NCBI GenBank assembly: GCA_037042915.1 | Contig: CM073193.1 | Location: 8,308,001-8,372,000, forward strand | DNA from: Auricularia sp. M13 | Lineage: Eukaryota > Basidiomycota > Agaricomycetes > Auriculariales > Auriculariaceae | Reading direction: 5' to 3' | DNA: 64,000 bases | Shown: in pieces, positions 59,061 to 64,000 of the stretch | How the letters are laid out: every line of letters starts with the position of its first letter | Position numbering within the stretch: position 1 is the first letter of the stretch | Position numbers and translations under genes: made by a program | Notes under the pieces: generated by a model | Seen by the model: only the letters and a program-made list of their open reading frames with translations | What the model was told of the DNA's origin: nothing | Database searches by the model: none

Positions 59061-59816
59061 GGTGGTGGTAGGAGAGCAAGAGACTGAGTAAGGATGATGG
59101 GTGGCGATCAAGCACGACACTGGCACCGGAGGCGGTCGTTGCCGTTGCCAGCAACACGGCTGACTAAGACGCGACCTGAACAGTCCGCCCGCGCGGCAGG
59201 TGCAGCGCAGCGCCAGTCGTGGCCAGAAGAACCTCTCAATTCAGTACCGACGAGCTAGATCCCCAGGTAGTCACACGAGAGGTCTCGGAGACATTGTTGC
59301 AGAAACAAGCAAGGCTTCAGCCCAGGACCTAATGCCGACGAGCTGACGTTCAGAGGCTAGGCCGTCGTATGCCTATGTTCCGGAGAGGAAGGCAATAGAG
59401 GCACCGGAAAACCGTGTAAGAGGTTGTACAGGCTCCATAAACACTGGTGACATGGACGGCAGAAAAACGAAACCGCGGTGGACCAGGTGCAAATGAAGGG
59501 AATCAAGTTGGCCTCGTCGGGCAGGGCGGCCACATCAGCGAGCAACAGCGACTATAGAGCATCCAGCCAGCTTTTCGCAATTTTGAGAAAGTGAGTGCAA
59601 GCCAGAGGCGTTGCTTCCGATGACGCGGCAAAGATCGCGCCTTCTGAACGGTTGATTCTCATCGCGCTCGATACTTACTCAAGCTGGATTAACAAGAAAG
59701 GTCCAGTTAGTATGTGCTATAGTGATCATGAGAAACTGTGCAAGTCAGAACTAGCAGAAATGCGTGTTATATAAACAGATGCAATGGTTCATGGCATTCT
59801 CCTCCCCGTATTACGA
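59061..59816. other. Intergenic
   Basis: About 0.75 kb with no supportable gene. It contains the upstream region of ATX1 and the 3' region of the SUN-domain gene, both on the minus strand. Confidence 0.5.
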
Positions 59817-62290
59817 TCATCCAGTTATCTCCATCGGCAACGCAGGCGTCTGTGGGTTCGTTTTCCGTCTTCGTCTCGCGAGAGGGCTTTCGTCCAGCTT
59901 CCACGGCTCGTCCCTCCGGCCCACCGACGTCGACGCGGCCTCGTCCTCCGTTACCCACTCCTGCCCGTCGCCTTCACTCTCACCCTCGCCCTCCACATCG
60001 CTCGGCGTGGGACTCGGACTGAAGAGCCCAGTATCGGCCACCGGCTGCGCCTGCGACCTGGCCCCGGGGGGCGACCGCACCTCGTGCAGATGCGCCGTGC
60101 GCGCAAGCCGCCGCGCGCTGCGCGGCCCGCTTGCCAGCGCATCCGCGGGCGAGGTCGTGTGCGAGTTGGAGCGCTTGAGCCGCGCGAAGATCGCGCTGGT
60201 CGGCGTGCGCGGGCGCGCGATTGCGACCGCGAAGTCGCGCGTGCGCGGCGACTCTGGCGCAGGCGCGGGCTTGCGCGGCGAGGCCAGGTCTACCGAGCGG
60301 CGCGGCGTGCGCGAGCGCGCGCGCGGCGTCCGCGTCTCTGCGGGGAACGGTACGGGTTTGCGTTCAAAAGCGAAGTTGGGATTCGGCGGGAAGGAGGAGG
60401 CTGGATTGGGAAGGGGCTCGACGCGCGGGTCGGGATCGCTCACTACACGCGGCCGCGGGCGCTGCACGAAGAGCGAGGAGGTACGAGACCGGGGCATCGG
60501 CAGCGGTGCGATGGCCGAAGAACCACGCGTGACGGCCAAGAACAGCAAGACAGCGACGAGGAGACCAAGCTGGGCTATGCCCAGACGCTTTTCGAGCACG
60601 ACCTAGAGAAAGCAGAGGCATCAGAAAATTTGCTACGTGGGCCGAGTAATAGCAGGATTATAGAACACCCACTTCATCAGCCAGAGCAGCTACCTTGCGC
60701 ATCAACACGACGCGCTCTTCGTCGAGTGTGCGACGCTCCTTCTCCAACTCGCCCAACGTACGCCCAAAGAGCGCCTGCTGCGCCTTCGTTACGCTATCGA
60801 GGCGGCCCACGTCTTCCTCCATGCGGCGCAGGGCCTCACGGATGGTCAGTGCTTGTTGCTCGACAAAGCGGACAATGAGTGTGCTATTGGCCTCCAGCAC
60901 CGACAATCGATTCATGATAGTACGGTAGATACTGTCGCCCGTGGTGAGCACTGTTGGCTTCGGCGAAGGCGCGGGGGCGACCGAGGAAGGTTTCGTCGGC
61001 GCAACAACCGCGGGCGTCGTCGTCGTTGTGCTCGAGGTGGGCGACGGCGATGCCGTGCCCACGGACGATATGGTCGGCGGCGCGGCGTCCGTTGTAGGCA
61101 CGCTCGTCGGCGACGACGCCGGCGAGGTGGAGATCGTCGTCGGTGCGCGCGTCACCGTCGCGCATTTGTCGAGATCCGAGACGTTGAGACTCGGCCGCAG
61201 CGCCACGTCGCTCGTCCCGCGGGTCTTTTGAGACGCGGGTGACGACGTTTCGGTCGATTCTGCTGGCGCTGTGGCAGGCTCGGCGGTGACAGCCGCCGCA
61301 GGCACAGATGTAGTAGCAGGCGTGGCGCGGTGTTGCTCTTCCGCGAGCTCCTGCTTGAACTTTTCCATCTGGGTGAGGCCGTAGACGCGAAGCAGAGAGA
61401 CCGGGCAGTAGAATTCGTTGCCGTAGTGCGATAGGAAGTCAATGCGGACGTAGCGATAGAAATTGGGCAATTCCTGTTGTGGGTGAAAGGACTGTGCGGA
61501 CGTGAGCCTGGGCAAGGTAACTTGCTGATATGCAACTAACCTGGACGCCGCGGGCGTTCTTTGCAGTATACTCGCCCGCAAGAACCCACTCTTCTCCCGT
61601 GCTGCTCGCGGAGACCTTGAAGTCTTTGAAGACGCCGCTGAAGAACTCAAAGTTGGCAAGCTGTACCGTGTCGATTCTGCGAGACCGTCAGCATCCTTAG
61701 TGTCCAAAGTCTCGAATTACTGACCGAATATCATCGCAAAGCTCGACTACGACGTGCTGGTCTGGCGCAGAGCAAGGGCTGAGCATGTACCTGTCCTTTT
61801 TGTGGGATAGGATGCTGTCTGCAGAGCGTGCCTGGCGATGCGACGACTGCACGCGGGCGCTGCAGTCCGTCGATGCGTAGTTATATCTGTCCTTGAGACT
61901 CGGCGCTGGGCTCGGAGACGGGCTCGGCGAGGGCTGGGTCGACTCCGCGGGAGCCTCAACGGGCTGCCGCTCTTCCTGTGCAGCTGCCGCTGACGGCTCT
62001 GGCACAGTTGTCGCCGCTGGCGTCGAGTCGTTGGCGCCAGTGGGATCGGCCTGCAGAGCCAGCTGCTGAGCCTTCCACTCCTCAAATGACAAAATTTCAG
62101 CCTCGGCCTGGGAGTCACGGTGCGAGCCGTCGACTGAGCACACTGGCAGGCCCACAGGCTGCCGGTGTCGCGCGAGCTGCTCAAACGGCTCGTCGGCGGA
62201 GCATGCTCGCTGCTGGCCGGCCTTGTCTTTGTCGACCTGGGCGCATGCAACGGCGACGAGCAGCAGAACCAGAGCCAGGAGTCCGTTCAT
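59817..62290 (-). CDS. SUN-domain protein of the Slp1/SUCO type
   Basis: Four exons (62290-61725, 61676-61541, 61491-60673, 60602-59817) close into 768 aa. The start MNGLLALVLLLVAVACAQ is a signal peptide. ILSFEEWKAQQLALQAD is the conserved FEEWK motif seen before SUN domains of this type. The SUN domain spans roughly residues 170-300: SLKDRYNYASTDCSARV, VVELCDDIRIDTVQLANFEF, VFKDFKVSASSTGEEWVLAG and YRYVRIDFLSHYGNEFYCPV. A Ser/Thr/Pro linker, a coiled coil and a membrane segment (GIAQLGLLVAVLLFLAVT) follow, then a basic C-terminal tail. Slp1-type proteins sit in the ER and nuclear envelope and protect folding of membrane proteins with an Emp65-type partner. A decayed copy lies at the left end of the window. 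Confidence 0.9.
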
Positions 62291-62558
62291 AGACGCATGG
62301 GAATGAAAGCAAAAGTCGGAGCAGCGGTGCTGGAGACGTGTAACCCACGTAGACAGCGGCCCCTTTCTAGCAACCCAGGGCTGCCACGTGCAAACTCCGC
62401 TCCTCCGGCTCAACCATGCCCATGATGGCTACCGTCTCATCGCCGCCTGTCGATACAACAGCACCGAAAAGAGACGCTGTGGTACCTCCAGATCATCCAG
62501 AATGCCGCAGATGGTAAAGGGAGTCGGAACCAGCTTCCTTCCTTCCTTCCGACGTGTA
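62291..62558. other. Upstream region of the SUN-domain gene
   Basis: Non-coding gap between the SUN gene start and the MITE. It holds a TTCC microrepeat at about 62537-62550 right beside the element. Confidence 0.5.
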
Positions 62559-62651
62559 CTGCCCTTTGCATAATATTCCGGACACCTCCGAAAAAGAAAA
62601 AGCGGGCGGGGCCGACCGAACCCCCGACGAACCCAGCCCGGCAGACAGTAG
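62559..62651 (+). repeat. Left terminal inverted repeat of the MITE
   Basis: Pairs with 62947-63039. It contains GACACCTCCGAAAAAGAAAA and GACCGAACCCCCGACGAACC. Confidence 0.85.
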
Positions 62652-62946
62652 CGACTGTGCGTGGGCAGATCCACTGAAGCCAAGTACATGGCTGGCCTCG
62701 GGGAGGCTGGAAACCTCTGCCGCGCACTTTTTTCGAAAAATAGGAGTGCCGTTGCGGTGTGCTCGCCCGCCAGCCCTCCGGGCTGCGGTTTGAACGGCAT
62801 CGGCCGATTTGCCCAGCTCCGTCGTCGTGGACGGCGCAGACGGCGAGCGCGCCTTTGCGGCCAATTCTTCCGGCGGGATGCGTGTAATATAACGGCGCAA
62901 TGCACCCTCTGTTAACAGCTGGCCTTCAGCAGTCGAAAATCGCTCT

Positions 62947-63039
62947 CTACTGTCTGCCGGGCGGGGTTCGTCGGGGGTTCGGTCGGCCCCGTCCGCTTTT
63001 TCTTTTTCGGAGGTGTCCAGAATATTATGCAAAGGGCAG
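62947..63039 (-). repeat. Right terminal inverted repeat of the MITE
   Basis: Reverse complement of the left repeat with a handful of substitutions, for example TTCTGGACACC against TTCCGGACACC. Confidence 0.85.
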
Positions 63040-63189
63040 TAGCTTCTCATTTTCCGTTCCACTGCGCCTTCAGTCGACGGCCAGGCTCCGGCGCTCCGCG
63101 CATCCTGTATCGCTTGCAGTATTACCGTTGGTGCTCAAAGAGCCTGCACACGTGCATGTGTCACTGGTTCGGATCGGTCGGTATCGTCT

Positions 63190-63900
63190 GCCATGCCGCC
63201 TGGCCGCTGTCCAGCTCGACCATACGAATCTGGAAGCTTGACGCGGGGAATTTCATGGGGGACGGCCCTGTCATCCGCGCGGACGGCATGCGTGATGTTC
63301 TCTCAGGTGCGTTCTCGCCGCGGATTGTTTCTGGCTCTCGTGATGGAGCTCTCCGCATGTGGGACGCGGCGACGGGACTGCAGGTCGGACCCGTAATGGA
63401 AGGGCATGGCCGTCCCGTATGGTCTGTCCTCGGATGGTGCACCCATTGCATCGGACTCAAGCGACGCGACCGTGCGATTATGGGATGTCACAACATTTCA
63501 ACCCCTCGGAGTCCCTCTAATTGGACATGCGAACGACGTGAATTCAGTTGCATTCTCCCCGGACGGCATCTTTATTGCTTCTGGCAGCTACGATGAAACC
63601 GTCCGAATCTGGAACGCAGACACTCTGCAGCTGATATACACACTGAGAGATCATTCCTACAGGGTTTGGTCCGTCGCATTCTCACCCAGCGGCCGGCACA
63701 TCGCATCAGCTTCGTCGGACGACACGGTGCACATATGGGATTCCGCCACGGGAGAGGCGGTCGGTGTGCTTAAGGGGCACACCCGCAGCGTCTATGCGGT
63801 TGCCTTTTCTCCAGACGCCACGCGGATAGTGTCGGGCTCGGATGACATGACTGTACGTATCTGGGATCGCGTTCCTGTGATGGCTACGAACACGACGTGA
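63190..63900 (+). pseudogene. 5'-truncated third copy (C) of the DUF2235-WD40 gene
   Basis: Only part of the WD40 propeller is left. The likeness to copies A and B begins inside blade 2 (TIRIWKLDAGNFMGDGPVIR), continues through DGALRMWDAATGLQVGPVME, and then changes frame near 63410 where about ten bases are missing relative to copy A (VPYGLSSDGAPIASDSSDAT in the new frame). From there to the stop at 63900 the remaining blades are open: VNSVAFSPDGIFIASGSYDE, VWSVAFSPSGRHIASASSDD and VYAVAFSPDATRIVSGSDDM. No DUF2235 sequence or initiation region is present. The MITE ends about 150 bp upstream. The C-terminal blades could still be translated from an internal ATG, but I treat this as a pseudogene. 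Confidence 0.78.
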
Positions 63901-64000
63901 AGAGTGCGTTGCGCAGTACATATCCATGTAGCTCCGCCTGTTTGTCTTGTACAATTGTCGAATCGATCTTTGAATGCTGTTCGCCTCCGTCCAGACACCC

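Larger units (their letters stand above)
62559..63039. mobile_element. MITE (non-autonomous DNA transposon) with long TIRs
   Basis: The element is about 481 bp and starts and ends in inverted repeats of about 93 bp (62559-62651 and 62947-63039) with only a few mismatches. The outer end reads CTGCCCTTTGCATAATATTC on the left and its complement on the right. Each end is flanked by TA (62557-62558 and 63040-63041), which fits the TA target duplication of the Tc1/mariner superfamily or a relative. The internal ~295 bp has no transposase reading frame. TIR identity is high, so the insertion is probably young. It lies between the SUN gene and the truncated WD40 gene. Confidence 0.85.

Noticed and set aside
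59764-60878. Long plus-strand open frames over the last SUN exon
   Set aside because: They are antisense shadows of the GC-rich, Arg/Pro/Ser-rich SUN tail, which is supported by splice sites and by the decayed copy on the left.

Overview
The window reads as nuclear DNA of a filamentous basidiomycete, most likely an Agaricomycete. Genes are close-packed on both strands, GC-rich in coding sequence, and broken by many introns of about 45-65 nt with GTRNGY-type donors. The content fits a saprotroph: a cerato-platanin, a fasciclin protein, a secreted glutaminase, a GH43-CBM35 glycosidase, a self-sufficient CYP505 fatty-acid hydroxylase, two aldo-keto reductases, and several lineage-type membrane proteins. 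Exon coordinates come from reading splice sites by eye and checking that the frame closes; no transcript evidence was available.

Layout. 1-1.4 kb: decayed copy of a SUN-domain gene (minus). 1.4-4.3 kb: decayed or non-coding. 4.3-7.8 kb: DUF2235-WD40 gene A (plus). 8.3-11.0 kb: ERG2 (minus) and a WBP11-family splicing factor (plus), divergent over 108 bp. 11.4-14.9 kb: DUF2235-WD40 gene B (plus). 16.9-21.1 kb: CYP505. 21.3-22.9 kb: auxin-efflux-carrier-type transporter. 23.2-23.6 kb: cerato-platanin. 24.5-25.4 kb: probable dynactin p22/p24. 26.2-27.3 kb: LRR/F-box-like protein. 27.9-30.2 kb: two convergent atypical SDRs. 31.3-32.6 kb: arrestin-like protein. 32.7-34.1 kb: AKR7-type reductase. 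34.8-35.6 kb: fasciclin protein. 38.3-39.7 kb: second AKR. About 40.0-40.5 kb: broken esterase. 40.7-45.1 kb: nucleoporin POM152. 45.7-49.1 kb: two membrane proteins. 50.9-53.7 kb: glutaminase. 54.5-56.1 kb: RBR ubiquitin ligase. 56.8-58.5 kb: GH43-CBM35. 58.7-59.1 kb: copper chaperone ATX1. 59.8-62.3 kb: intact SUN/Slp1-type gene. 62.6-63.0 kb: MITE. 63.2-63.9 kb: truncated third copy of the WD40 gene.

The most notable system is the DUF2235-WD40 family. Two intact ten-exon genes each join a Tle1-like alpha/beta-hydrolase (Ser-Asp-His triad visible) to a seven-bladed, highly repetitive WD40 propeller like that of fungal HET-E/NWD proteins. A third copy is a fragment. The arrangement SUN gene (minus) followed by WD40 gene (plus) appears at both ends of the window. 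At the left end the SUN gene is the dead partner and at the right end the WD40 gene is, which suggests a segmental duplication followed by reciprocal decay. I infer an immune- or incompatibility-like role from the architecture only.

Smaller points worth checking are a predicted 3-nt microexon in an aldo-keto reductase, a GC-AG intron in CYP505, a 6-nt first coding exon in ATX1, and a 481-bp MITE with terminal inverted repeats of about 93 bp beside the truncated WD40 copy.
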